Shown here: positions 53,519 through 62,613 of the stretch, in pieces | Position numbering within the stretch: position 1 is the first letter of the stretch | How the letters are laid out: each line of letters starts with the position of its first letter | Assembly (NCBI RefSeq): GCF_006716355.1 | Contig: NZ_VFOW01000001.1 | Coordinates: 3,410,001 to 3,474,000, forward strand | DNA from: Stackebrandtia endophytica | GTDB lineage: Bacteria > Actinomycetota > Actinomycetes > Mycobacteriales > Micromonosporaceae | DNA: 64,000 nt | Direction: 5' to 3' | Translations under genes and position numbers: made by a program | The notes under the pieces: model-generated | The model's database searches: none | What the model was told of the DNA's origin: nothing | Seen by the model: the letters and a program-made list of their open reading frames with translations, nothing else

Positions 53519-54412
53519 GTGAACCGATCACGCCGCCGCCCCCGACCAGCCGACCGACGTGCCAGACGCCGACTCGACGAACGCGGCAGGACACTGTGGT
53601 GGGTGGGCCTCGCATTCCAGGTGATGACCCTGCCGGCCGCGTGGTTCATCTCCACCGACCTCGCCTGGACCGACGACGATGAGGCGTTGCTGCTGGTCGC
53701 GTTGACCGTCGGCGGACCCGCCGTGATCGGATTCCCCACCATGGCGGTCGGACGGCTGCTGCGCGACATCGCCGGCGAAGGGAACGACGCCTTCCCCAGC
53801 GGATTCGGCAGAGCCAAGATCCTCCGCTGGCCAGCAGCGTTGGGGGTCACGATGCTCACCACCTGCGTGCGCCTCATGTTGACCGTCGTCGCGGCGATGT
53901 TGGTGATCGTCGGAATCACCTACCTGTTCACCGGTGAGGAACTGAGCCTGGTCAACCCGGTGCTGGGACCTGCGGGCGATGCCATCCTCACCGCCGTGAT
54001 CGCGATGACCCTCGCTGCCGCCGCCTGGATGTCGACGGGCGTGACGATCGCCGGTTGCCTACTCGTCGGGTACGCGATCGTTCTGCTGTTTCTGCGCGAC
54101 ACCCGCGAACAGCAACTGGTCACCGCACGGATGTTGTTGCTGGCGGTCCTCATCACCGTCGGCATCTGCGCCGTCGTCATCACCGGGGAGGTCGAACCCG
54201 ACGATCGACTCACTCGCGGACTCATCCCCACCGTCGGCGCCGCTCTGATCGTGATCCCGTTGGCCGGTGTGCTGACCTGGGCATGGCGAGCAGGGCACCG
54301 ACCGGCACCTCTCAACAGCGTCGGCGGGTGGGCCATCCTCATCGTTCGACTGATAGCGGGAACGGTGCTGATCGGTTGGCTGACCGTATCCGTCGGGTCG
54401 GCGTGGGCCTGA
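53519..54412 (+). CDS. Multi-helix membrane protein
   Basis: This protein is about 297 residues; the start is uncertain (GTG at 53519 or ATG at 53495, neither with a clear ribosome site). A very basic head (NRSRRRPRPADRRARRRLD) precedes six or seven membrane helices, for example LAFQVMTLPAAWFIS, MLTTCVRLMLTVVAAMLVIV, VTIAGCLLVGYAIVLLFL, LIVIPLAGVLTWAW and VGGWAILIVRLIAGTVLIGW. No family was recognised. It lies 40 bases after the KAP gene remnant and may belong to the same unit. Confidence 0.65.
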   Translation: MNRSRRRPRPADRRARRRLDERGRTLWWVGLAFQVMTLPAAWFISTDLAWTDDDEALLLVALTVGGPAVIGFPTMAVGRLLRDIAGEGNDAFPSGFGRAKILRWPAALGVTMLTTCVRLMLTVVAAMLVIVGITYLFTGEELSLVNPVLGPAGDAILTAVIAMTLAAAAWMSTGVTIAGCLLVGYAIVLLFLRDTREQQLVTARMLLLAVLITVGICAVVITGEVEPDDRLTRGLIPTVGAALIVIPLAGVLTWAWRAGHRPAPLNSVGGWAILIVRLIAGTVLIGWLTVSVGSAWA

Positions 54413-54414
54413 CA

Positions 54415-55266
54415 TCACGACCGCTGCGTGTGCTTCAGAATCGCCGGGACCACCCCACTCCACGTCCGGCGGGGTAGCTCATGGCCGCACCGCTCCAATG
54501 TCAACAGTTGAGCGTCGGCAATCTCCTCCGCCAAAGCCAACCCGTGCCGATACGGCAGCAACAGGTCATCCGTGCCGTGGACGACCAGCGTCGGCGTCGA
54601 AATCTCCGAGAGTCGTTCCCGTGGCCAACGGGTGAACGCGACCGCCTGATGATTCTCCATCGCCGTCAAATCCAACGCCCGATCCACCACTGCGGCCGCC
54701 GTCGTACGAGCATCTGCCGAGTCGAACGGGACACCACGTGAGGCACACAGACGTTCATGCGTGACCAGATACTCGATGAGCCCCTCCCGGTCCGTCGGCG
54801 GATCACCCATCGACTCGAACTCGCGCAACGTCTCCGGCGTCATCCAGTCCAAATCGGAGTCACCACCGCCGGGACCGACGGGGCTCGACGCGATCAACGT
54901 CAACGAAGCCACCCGATCCGGGTGATCCATCGCGGTCAACTGGGCGAGGCCGCCACCCATTGACAACCCCACCAGGTCGGCGGTCGCCAGTTCGAAACGG
55001 TCCAGGATGCCCACCAGGTCAGCGGACAAATCGGTGAGCCGATAGTCGGCCTCACCGGGTGCATAGGTCACCGAACGTCCGGTATCGCGATAGTCGTAAC
55101 GAATCACCAGCCGTGAGCCCGCCGCCAACGCCTCGCAGAAATCGTCCCGCCACCCCAACATCGACGTCGCCCCACCACTCAACAGGACGATCGCCGGAGC
55201 GGTCGGATCACCGAACGGTTCGACGCACAACTCGACCCCGTTGGCGCGGATCATCATCTCGGGCAT
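54415..55266 (-). CDS. Alpha/beta hydrolase
   Basis: This 283-residue enzyme has an alpha/beta hydrolase fold with an oxyanion segment (VLLSGGATSMLGWRDDF), nucleophile elbow GLSMGGG (Ser), acid in VVHGTDDLLLP and catalytic His in ERCGHELP. The RYDYRDTGRS motif is typical of actinobacterial esterases related to aclacinomycin methylesterase RdmC. GAGGAGGCG precedes the ATG. It may hydrolyse an ester; the substrate cannot be told from sequence. Confidence 0.88.
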   Translation of the reverse strand: MPEMMIRANGVELCVEPFGDPTAPAIVLLSGGATSMLGWRDDFCEALAAGSRLVIRYDYRDTGRSVTYAPGEADYRLTDLSADLVGILDRFELATADLVGLSMGGGLAQLTAMDHPDRVASLTLIASSPVGPGGGDSDLDWMTPETLREFESMGDPPTDREGLIEYLVTHERLCASRGVPFDSADARTTAAAVVDRALDLTAMENHQAVAFTRWPRERLSEISTPTLVVHGTDDLLLPYRHGLALAEEIADAQLLTLERCGHELPRRTWSGVVPAILKHTQRS

Positions 55267-55341
55267 GGTCGCCTCCTCACCATCGCCCCATCGTGCGGCA
55301 TCCCTGTGACATCCCGATCCCGAATCCACGGTTTCGCTGCC

Positions 55342-55368
55342 GGGTGGGGAGGTGGGGAGGTGGGGAGG
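55342..55368 (+). other. G-rich tract, potential G-quadruplex
   Basis: GGGTGGGGAGGTGGGGAGGT followed by GGGGAGG gives four runs of at least three G separated by 1-4 bases. It lies upstream of the alpha/beta hydrolase and 40 bases before repeat copy B. Confidence 0.5.
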
Positions 55369-55408
55369 TCGAACCGAGGACGGTGGCGTGAGCCGTTATT
55401 CCGCGGGG

Positions 55409-55465
55409 CCTCCAACCTCCACCCCTAATTTGAGCGTAACCCGGTTTCGCTGAAGGGGACCTTAA
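55409..55465 (+). repeat. 56-bp intergenic direct repeat, copy B
   Basis: Same orientation as copy A at 51524, identical over the first 25 bases. It lies about 195 bases before the CopD-CtaG gene. The two copies bracket the KAP, membrane protein and hydrolase genes. Confidence 0.75.
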
Positions 55466-55658
55466 GCCGGCTGAAGCCTGTGGACAACCAAGTGATTGTG
55501 GAAAACCGTCGCCCTGTGGACGAAGCGCCCGCAGAACACCCCGCCGACTCGGCACCGGCGACCGCGATCCCGCCCCATCGACTGGCGAATCGACCGCCCA
55601 GCCCACAATCGCAACCCCCAGCGTCGACGCCATAACCTGGTCGGTCAGGATCGAACAC

Positions 55659-57710
55659 GTGGCTGACACAGCTGAACTCTCCACCGAACCGGCTCGTGAC
55701 GACACCGTCGACACACCAGCCCCGATCGCCCCACGCGGTCTGAGGCTGCTCGCGTCCCTGCTCGCGGTCACCGCCGCCACCATCACCGCGGTGTGGCTAC
55801 TCAACATCGGCGGCGGCGTCATCACCGAAGCCGTACTCGGCCTGCCACCGCGCGACAGCACCGTGACCTGGCTGGTTCCGCTGCTCAAACTCGCCGGACA
55901 ACTTCTCGCCGCCGCCTCCGTGGGCTGCCTCATCGCCGCGGCGTTCTTCGTCGACGGCGAAAAAGGCCGTGTCCGCGCCCAGGCCTACCGGTGGTTGCGA
56001 ATCGGCGGATGGGCCGCCGTCGTGTGGGGACTCATCAGCCTGATCCAGATCCCCATCAAACTGGCCGACATCTTCGCCTCCGACTTGGCCATGGTCAGCC
56101 CCGAAGCCGCCTGGAGCTTCGTCCGCGACACCGGCAACGGCTTCGCCATCGCGCTCACCGCGTTGCTGGCCATCGCCGCCGGAGTCGTCGCACTCAACAG
56201 CCTCACCGTCAACTCCGCCGCCTGGGCAGGCGTCATCGCGGTCGTCGCGAGCTTCCCGATGGTCTTCACCGGTCACTCTGCGGCAGCCGGAAACCACCAG
56301 ATCGCCGTCGACTCGATGCTGCTGCACGTCACCGGGGCACTCCTGTGGACCGGCGGCCTGCTCGCATTGCTGCTGGCGCGCCGCACCGCCGCGGTGGCCG
56401 CCAACCGGTACAGCCGACTGGCGCTGGTCGCGTTCGTGGGGGTCGCCGCCTCCGGAGTGATCAACGCCGCCAGCCGCCTCACCACCGTCGACGACCTCGT
56501 CGGCACCGCCTACGGGCGGGAAGCGCTCGCCAAAGTCGGGGCGCTACTGATCCTGGGAGGCTTCGGTTGGTGGCACCGCCGCGCGACCCTCCCCGCGATC
56601 GATGACGGTCGCCCCGGGGCCTTCCGACGATTCGCCGTCATCGAACTGATCCTGATGGGCGCCACCTTCGGCCTCGCCGTGGCACTGTCCCGCACGCCCT
56701 ACCCGGCACCGATCGCCGAGGAGTCCACCGCGCAGGCGCTACTGGGTTTCCCCATGCCGGCGCCGATGTCAGCCCTGACCATCCTGACCGACTGGTACCC
56801 GCAAATCCTCATCTGCACCGCCGCCATCGCCGGAATCGGCCTGTACCTGGCGGGAGTCTGGCGACTGCGTCGCCGAGGCGACACCTGGTCCATCATGCGG
56901 ACCCTGCTGTGGTGTGGCGGCTGGGTGCTGGCGGTGTTCGTCACCTCGTCCGGCATGGGCAAATACAGCATGGTGCTGTTCAGCGTCCACATGATGCAGC
57001 ACATGACGTTGAACATGCTGGTGCCGATCCTGTTGGTGCTGGCCGCACCCATCACGTTGGCGCTTCGAGCATTGAAACCGTCGAAGGCTCGCGGCCCCCG
57101 CGAATGGCTCACCGCGATCCTCCACTCCAAGGTCGTCCGGGCCGTGTCCCATCCGCTCATCGCGTTGACGCTGTACATCTTCAGCCTCTACCTGATGTAC
57201 TTCACCGGCCTGTTCGAGTGGGGAATGCGAACCCACGCCGGTCACCTGCTGATGGTCGGGCACTTCCTGGCCGCCGGTGGACTGTTCTTCTGGGTCATCA
57301 TCGGCCCCGACCCCGCCCCCCGCAGGCCTCCCTATCCGGCGCGGATCCTCATGTTCTTCATCGCCGTGGTGTTTCACACCATCTTCGGCCTGACGATCAT
57401 GCAGTCCACCGACGTGATCGCCGCCGACTGGTTCACGGCATTGGGCCGCGACTGGGGTGCCACCCCGATCGAGGACCAGAGCGCCGGCGGTGGAATCGCG
57501 TGGGCCTTCGGAGAGATACCCAGCGTCATGGTGCTGGTGGCGTTGGTGTGGCAGTGGTCGCGAAGCGAAGAACGCGAAGGGCGACGCCTCGACCGTGTCG
57601 CGCAACGCGCCGCCGCATCCGACACCCCCGAAGACGACCCGCACGAGCGGTACAACGCCTACCTCGCGAAGCTCGCCGAAGCCGACCGCAAGGCGGGTCT
57701 GCGCGAATAA
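55659..57710 (+). CDS. CopD-CtaG fusion membrane protein
   Basis: This 683-residue protein has about 14 membrane helices and joins two families. Residues 1-345 match CopD (copper resistance D; VFTGHSAAAGNHQIAVDSML and LLHVTGALLWTGGLLALLLA carry the His residues thought to bind copper). Residues 370-650 match the CtaG (caa3-type oxidase assembly) family (FSVHMMQHMTLNMLVPILLV, THAGHLLMVGHFLAAGGLFF, FHTIFGLTIMQSTD). Such fusions are common in actinobacteria and probably import or deliver copper for cytochrome oxidase. It starts at a GTG with AGGA upstream. Confidence 0.9.
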   Translation: MADTAELSTEPARDDTVDTPAPIAPRGLRLLASLLAVTAATITAVWLLNIGGGVITEAVLGLPPRDSTVTWLVPLLKLAGQLLAAASVGCLIAAAFFVDGEKGRVRAQAYRWLRIGGWAAVVWGLISLIQIPIKLADIFASDLAMVSPEAAWSFVRDTGNGFAIALTALLAIAAGVVALNSLTVNSAAWAGVIAVVASFPMVFTGHSAAAGNHQIAVDSMLLHVTGALLWTGGLLALLLARRTAAVAANRYSRLALVAFVGVAASGVINAASRLTTVDDLVGTAYGREALAKVGALLILGGFGWWHRRATLPAIDDGRPGAFRRFAVIELILMGATFGLAVALSRTPYPAPIAEESTAQALLGFPMPAPMSALTILTDWYPQILICTAAIAGIGLYLAGVWRLRRRGDTWSIMRTLLWCGGWVLAVFVTSSGMGKYSMVLFSVHMMQHMTLNMLVPILLVLAAPITLALRALKPSKARGPREWLTAILHSKVVRAVSHPLIALTLYIFSLYLMYFTGLFEWGMRTHAGHLLMVGHFLAAGGLFFWVIIGPDPAPRRPPYPARILMFFIAVVFHTIFGLTIMQSTDVIAADWFTALGRDWGATPIEDQSAGGGIAWAFGEIPSVMVLVALVWQWSRSEEREGRRLDRVAQRAAASDTPEDDPHERYNAYLAKLAEADRKAGLRE

Positions 57711-57838
57711 CAGGGAATTATCGGAGGCTGAGGCGCTCATCACGCAAGATCATTCGGTGAGCCACCTCGGGTTACGCTTGCGGCCGGTCGGCACAACGAC
57801 GTGTCGCCCTCCACTGTGTTCTAGGAGTCGGTACCGCC

Positions 57839-59239
57839 ATGATCAGCGTCTTCGATCTCTTCAAGATCGGAATCGGGCCGTCCAGTTCCCACACCGTCGG
57901 ACCCATGCGAGCCGCCCGCACCTTCGTCGAAGGCCTCAAAGCCGACGGGATGCTCACCGAGGTCGCCGGCATCCGAGCCGAACTCTTCGGCTCACTGGGC
58001 GCCACCGGGCACGGCCACGGCTCCGGCCCCGCCGTCCTACTCGGCTTGAGCGGTGAAGACCCCGAAACCGTCGACACCGCCAGCGTCGCCGAACGCGTCG
58101 CCGACATCCAACGCACCAACCGGCTCAACCTGCTCGCCGTCCACGAGATCCGGTTCAACCCGGACACCGACCTCACCCTGCACCGGCGACGCACCCTGCC
58201 GTTCCACCCCAACGGGATGACCTTCGCCGCCAGCGACGCCAACGGCGCCATCACCCGCGAACGCACCTACTACTCGGTGGGAGGCGGATTCGTCGTCGAC
58301 GAGAACGCCGCCGCCGGCGACTCGCCCATCAAAGTCGACGACACCCCCGTGACCCACCCCTTCACGACCGGGGCTCGACTGCTCGAACTCACCAAGGAAA
58401 CCGGACTGTCCATCAGCAACATCATGATGGCCAACGAACAGGCCTGGCGCTCCGAAACCGACATCCGCGCCGAACTACTGCGCATCTGGCAGGTCATGCG
58501 TGACTGCGTCCACGCCGGATGCCACACCGAGGGCAGCCTCCCCGGCGGACTCAAAGTCCCCCGGCGAGCCTCCGAAATGTACCGAAACCTGCGAGCCGAA
58601 ACCCAGGCACAAAGCGACCTGGGCCGACAGGCCACCAGCGACCCGCTGCAAGTCATGGACTGGGTGACCCTCTTCGCCCTGGCCGTCAACGAGGAGAACG
58701 CCGCAGGCGGCCGAGTCGTCACCGCACCCACCAACGGCGCCGCCGGAATCGTCCCCGCCGTCCTGCACTACTACTGGCGCTACGTCCCCGGCGCCAACGA
58801 GGAAGGCGTCATCCGGTTCCTCCTGACCGCCGCCGCCATCGGAGTCCTCTTCAAAGAGAACGCCTCCATATCCGGAGCCGAAGTCGGCTGCCAAGGCGAA
58901 GTCGGTTCCGCCTGCTCCATGGCCGCCGCCGGACTCACCGAAGTCCTCGGCGGAACCCCCGCCCAAGTCGAGAACGCCGCCGAAATCGCGATGGAACACA
59001 ACCTCGGCCTCACCTGCGACCCCGTGGGCGGACTGGTACAGATCCCCTGCATCGAACGCAACGCAGTGGCCTCCATCAAAGCCATCACCGCCGCCCGCTT
59101 GGCCATGCGCGGCGACGGAGAACACACCGTAAGCCTCGACAAGGTCATCAAAACCATGCGAGAAACCGGCGCCGACATGAAAGTCAAATACAAGGAGACG
59201 TCACGCGGCGGGCTAGCCGTCAACGTCATCGAATGCTAA
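57839..59239 (+). CDS. sdaA: L-serine ammonia-lyase (iron-sulfur type)
   Basis: This 466-residue enzyme converts L-serine to pyruvate and ammonia with a 4Fe-4S cluster. The N-terminal beta domain begins [20 protein letters not shown], and the alpha domain has [40 protein letters not shown] and [20 protein letters not shown]. These hold the cluster cysteines. It is the single-chain form and full length. AGGAG lies before the ATG. It is monocistronic, followed by the 107-bp repeat array. Confidence 0.95.
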   Translation: MISVFDLFKIGIGPSSSHTVGPMRAARTFVEGLKADGMLTEVAGIRAELFGSLGATGHGHGSGPAVLLGLSGEDPETVDTASVAERVADIQRTNRLNLLAVHEIRFNPDTDLTLHRRRTLPFHPNGMTFAASDANGAITRERTYYSVGGGFVVDENAAAGDSPIKVDDTPVTHPFTTGARLLELTKETGLSISNIMMANEQAWRSETDIRAELLRIWQVMRDCVHAGCHTEGSLPGGLKVPRRASEMYRNLRAETQAQSDLGRQATSDPLQVMDWVTLFALAVNEENAAGGRVVTAPTNGAAGIVPAVLHYYWRYVPGANEEGVIRFLLTAAAIGVLFKENASISGAEVGCQGEVGSACSMAAAGLTEVLGGTPAQVENAAEIAMEHNLGLTCDPVGGLVQIPCIERNAVASIKAITAARLAMRGDGEHTVSLDKVIKTMRETGADMKVKYKETSRGGLAVNVIEC

Positions 59240-59240
59240 C

Positions 59241-59775
59241 TTTCCGCCTGCCCAGGCACGTGTCTGGCGGCGCCGTGTTCTTCCTTGCCTACCAAACCCG
59301 TAGGCGGCGGAAGCCCACGTCTTGCCATACGCGCACCTGGACGGGCGGAACCTTGTTGCCCAGGCTTCGCCTCGCGGCGCCGCAGTCGGGCTTGCCTACC
59401 AAAACCGTAGGCGGCGCCCGTCCGCGTCTGGCGACGCGAGGGCCTGGACGGGCGGAACCGCCTGCCCGGGCACGTGTCTGGCGGCGCCGTGGTCTTCCTT
59501 GCCTACCAAAACCGTAGGCGGCGGAAGCCCACGTCTTGCCATACGCGCACCTGGACGGGCGGAACCTTGTTGCCCAGGCTTCGCCTCGCGGCGTCGCGGT
59601 CGGGCTTGCCTACCAAGACCGTAGGCGGTGCCCGTCTGGCGCTCCGTTGCTGGTCTGCCTCCGGCAGAACGCCGCACCTGGACGGGCGGAACCGCCTGCC
59701 CGGGACGACCTGATCGCACCTGGACGGGCGGAACCTTGTTGCCCAGGCGCTGCCCGAGCGCGCACCTGACGGCGT
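59241..59775 (+). repeat. Tandem array of 107-bp hairpin units
   Basis: Four dyads of the type GCCTAC-CAAAACC-GTAGGC start at 59287, 59394, 59501 and 59608, exactly 107 bases apart. Each is followed by a CCTGGACGGGCGGAAC block. Units alternate between two versions (after the block: CTTGTTGCCCAGGC or CGCCTGCCCGGGC), so the higher-order period is 214 bp. The fourth unit has a short insertion, and a partial extra CACCTGGACGGGCGGAAC block follows near 59718. Since 107 is not a multiple of three and no frame has a ribosome site, it is not coding. Another copy is at 1-73. Confidence 0.9.
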
Positions 59776-60274
59776 GACGGGGAGGAGAACCGAGCTGTCC
59801 GAGCCCCGGGAGGATGCTAGCGGGCCGATGCGGCGTGGTGGTTTCCCGGCGAGAACCGGTCGACAATTCTGAGTATCCATACTCGACCGTCGTTGGTGGT
59901 CGATCCCGGACGAATCGCAGGATGGGGCGACTGCGGCAGTCCATTTGAGAATGGGATGGATCGCTCGGCATGTACTCTGCCGCAAGGAGAACGGCGATCT
60001 CGTCCACCGCTCCGGTGGGTGGCCAGGTGTCGAGGACGGGTGGCCCGAAGGACCAGTTGGTCCGTCGTTCCCCTGAAGAATCACGCCTTCAGTCGCGCCG
60101 CCACGGCAATCCCGGGGCATCGCCATCACGAAGACGCCCGGTCGGCCATCGCAACGCGGGATCGACGGTTCGCCGACGCACCACGAAGATCGACGTCGAC
60201 CAATGGCTGGCCAGGCGGTGTGAACCGTCGAAGCCGGTGTGAACAGGGCGGGTGATCGGGAGTGAGCCGCCGCA
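59776..60274. other. Non-coding region between the repeat array and the riboswitch
   Basis: No gene is supported. It should hold the promoter of the B12 transport operon. A short direct repeat CGGTGTGAAC occurs at about 60218 and 60234. Confidence 0.4.
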
Positions 60275-60400
60275 CTGCGTTACCGTTCTGCCTAGAGACG
60301 TGCCGGACAGCGAAGTCGGTGAGATGCCGACGCTGTCCCGCAACTGTGATGCCCGTCGCCGATGAACGGGCTGAGCCAGGCCGCCTGCCCGGTACGTCGC
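60275..60400 (+). ncRNA. Cobalamin riboswitch
   Basis: The leader shows the B12-box CGCTGTCCCGCAACTGTGA, preceded by the paired TCGGTGAGATGCCGA element and followed by GAGCCAGGCCGCCTGCC, the conserved core and 3' element of cobalamin riboswitches. It lies about 95 bases upstream of the binding-protein gene. Binding of adenosylcobalamin should lower expression of the importer. Confidence 0.88.
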
Positions 60401-60494
60401 GAACCACAGCCGTCGAGGAACGAGCGTTCGCGCCACCGCCGAGTCCTTGGCGTCAGGCGAGCGAAGATCCTCGTCAATCGCCAAGGAGTAAGTC

Positions 60495-61400
60495 TTGACC
60501 CGCACCTCTCGTGCACTGCTGGCCGGCGCGGTTACCGTGACGCTTGCCGGGGCGTTGGCCGCCTGCGGCCAGTCCGAACCCGACCAGGTCGACGAGACCG
60601 TCGACAGCTCGTATGCCGCCGGTGACCTCGTTCTTCCCGAAAAGCCCGAACGCATCGTGTCGCTGTCGGGCACCACCACCGAGATGCTGTTCGCGATCGG
60701 CGCCGGCGACCAGGTGGAGGCCGTCGACATGTTGTCGACCTACCCCGCCGACGCCCCGGTCACCGATCTGGACGCGTTCACCCCGAACGTGGAGTCCATC
60801 ACCGGTTACGAGCCTGACCTGGTGGTCCTGTCGCACGACCAGGACGACATCATCCAGAAACTGACCGATGTGGAGGTGCCGGTATACTACGCGCCCGCCG
60901 CGGTCACGTTGGACGACACCTATCAGCAGATCGCCGACCTGGGCGCGTTGACCGGTAACGGTGATGCCGCCGAGACCCTCAACGAGGAGATCTCGGGCCA
61001 GATCGAACAGTTTGTCGCCGACCTGCCCGAACGCGACGAGCCGTTGACGGGCTACTACGAGCTGGACAACACGCTGTTCACGCTGACCTCGGACACCTAC
61101 GCCGGTTCGCTGTTGAAACTGGCCGGAGTCGAGAACATCGCCGACACCGCCGACGGTGCCGCCGACGCCGGTGGCTACCCGCAGTTGTCCGCCGAGTTCG
61201 TGCTGGACAGCAACCCCGATCTGATCTTCGTCTCCGGTGATGAGGCCGTCGGCGACGTCACCGGCCGGGACGGCTGGGATTCGGTGACCGCGGTCGCCGA
61301 CGGCAATGTGGTCGCCCTCGACCCGGATGTCGCGTCGCGGTGGGGCCCCCGGGTCGTCGACTTGATGGAGGCGATCACCGTCGCCGTTTCGGCGGTGTAA
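60495..61400 (+). CDS. btuF: Cobalamin-type ABC transporter substrate-binding lipoprotein
   Basis: This 301-residue protein starts from a TTG with AAGGAG upstream. It has a lipoprotein signal with lipobox LAAC and a class III periplasmic-binding (TroA/BtuF-like) fold: ERIVSLSGTTTEMLFAIGAG, NVESITGYEPDLVVLSHDQD, SAEFVLDSNPDLIFVSGDEA. The fold alone could mean iron-siderophore uptake, but the riboswitch in its leader points to cobalamin. It is the first gene of the importer operon. Confidence 0.88.
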   Translation: MTRTSRALLAGAVTVTLAGALAACGQSEPDQVDETVDSSYAAGDLVLPEKPERIVSLSGTTTEMLFAIGAGDQVEAVDMLSTYPADAPVTDLDAFTPNVESITGYEPDLVVLSHDQDDIIQKLTDVEVPVYYAPAAVTLDDTYQQIADLGALTGNGDAAETLNEEISGQIEQFVADLPERDEPLTGYYELDNTLFTLTSDTYAGSLLKLAGVENIADTADGAADAGGYPQLSAEFVLDSNPDLIFVSGDEAVGDVTGRDGWDSVTAVADGNVVALDPDVASRWGPRVVDLMEAITVAVSAV

Positions 61401-61415
61401 CCACCTTCGGCGGTC

Positions 61416-61438
61416 GGTCGCCCCACACCGGGGCGACC
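61416..61438 (+). terminator. Hairpin between binding-protein and permease genes
   Basis: A 9-bp stem GGTCGCCCC / GGGGCGACC has a 5-base loop, just after the btuF stop. It may act as a partial terminator or protect the 3' end, so that more binding protein is made than transporter. Confidence 0.65.
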
Positions 61439-61509
61439 ACCGTCGGCATGGAATCCCCCTGATCACCAGCCACGACCGGTTCGATCCGGTCGGTTGAGGG
61501 ACACGTGAG

Positions 61510-62613
61510 TTGAGCAGATCAAACGTCGTCGACGATTCGGCGAGCCTTCCGGGGCGGTTGCCCGATCTCCCGAGGTTTCGCCCGGCCGGGCTTCGAGTCA
61601 CCTGGTTCCTGGGTGCGCTCGTGGTGTTGGTGCTGGTGGTGGTCGCCGGTGTCGCGTTCGGCCCGGTGTCGTTGCCGCCGGGCGCGGTTGCTGCGGAGCT
61701 CGTCAACCGGGTGTTCGGTACCGACCTGGATACCGGGTTGACCAGTCAGCAGGCCGCCATCGTGTGGAAGCTGCGGCTGCCGCGGGTTCTGTTGGCGCTG
61801 CTGGTGGGCGCGATGTTGGCTTTGGCCGGTGGCTGTTATCAGGGGGTGTTCCGCAACCCGTTGGCCGATCCGATGCTGCTGGGGGTGGCCTCCGGCGCCG
61901 GGTTGGGGGCTACGGCGTTCATCGTGGCTCGGGCGCATGGTCTGCCGTTGAGTACCCAGTTGTTGCCGATCGCGGCGTTCGTGGGGGCGCTGGCGGCATT
62001 GGGGGCGACGTATCTGTTGGGTGCGGCGGGTGGTCGGCGACAGGGCACGGTCACGCTGATCTTGGCGGGGGTCGCGGTGTCGACGTTCCTCACCGCCGTT
62101 CAGACCTATGTTCAACAGCGCAATGTGGACACGATCGCGAGTGTGTACTCGTGGCTGCTGGGACGGTTGACCGTCGCCAGTTGGGCCGAGGTGCGGATGC
62201 TGCTGCCCTATGTCGTGTTCACCGCGATCCTGGTTCTGTTGCGGCGCCGTGAACTGGATGTCCTGTCTGTGGGCGACACGGAGGCCTCCGCGCTGGGGTT
62301 GCACCCGAAACGGTCCCGCCTGATTCTGTTGCTGGCCGCGTCGCTGGGTACCGCGGCGGCGGTGTCGGTCAGCGGACTGATCGGTTTCGTCGGAGTGGTG
62401 GTGCCGCACATCGTCCGGTTGCTCGCCGGCCGGTCCTATCGCAGTATTCTGCCGTTGTCGCTGCTGGCGGGGGCGTCGTTCCTGATCTTGGCCGACTTGA
62501 TCGCCCGTACGGTGTCGGCACCGGCCGAACTGCCGATCGGCGTGGTCACCGCGTTCATCGGTGCCCCGTTCTTCGTGCTGGTCATGCGCACCACCAAGGA
62601 GTCCGCCCCGTGA
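61510..62613 (+). CDS. btuC: FecCD/BtuC-family ABC transporter permease
   Basis: This 367-residue permease has about ten membrane helices. Marks of the BtuC/FecCD family are LRLPRVLLALLVGAMLALAG, GCYQGVFRNPLADPMLLGVA, ASGAGLGATAF, LLPYVVFTAILVLL, SVGDTEASALGLH and SVSGLIGFVGVVVPHIVRLL. It starts at a TTG. The stop overlaps the ATPase start (GTGA). Confidence 0.9.
   Translation: MSRSNVVDDSASLPGRLPDLPRFRPAGLRVTWFLGALVVLVLVVVAGVAFGPVSLPPGAVAAELVNRVFGTDLDTGLTSQQAAIVWKLRLPRVLLALLVGAMLALAGGCYQGVFRNPLADPMLLGVASGAGLGATAFIVARAHGLPLSTQLLPIAAFVGALAALGATYLLGAAGGRRQGTVTLILAGVAVSTFLTAVQTYVQQRNVDTIASVYSWLLGRLTVASWAEVRMLLPYVVFTAILVLLRRRELDVLSVGDTEASALGLHPKRSRLILLLAASLGTAAAVSVSGLIGFVGVVVPHIVRLLAGRSYRSILPLSLLAGASFLILADLIARTVSAPAELPIGVVTAFIGAPFFVLVMRTTKESAP

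Noticed and set aside
58519-59517. A 332-codon frame running from sdaA through the repeat array
   Set aside because: The part in sdaA is a shadow frame and the rest translates the repeats. The unit length of 107 bp does not keep frame.
59241-59775. CRISPR array
   Set aside because: Repeat units are 107 bp with no short constant repeat and unique spacers; no cas genes are present.
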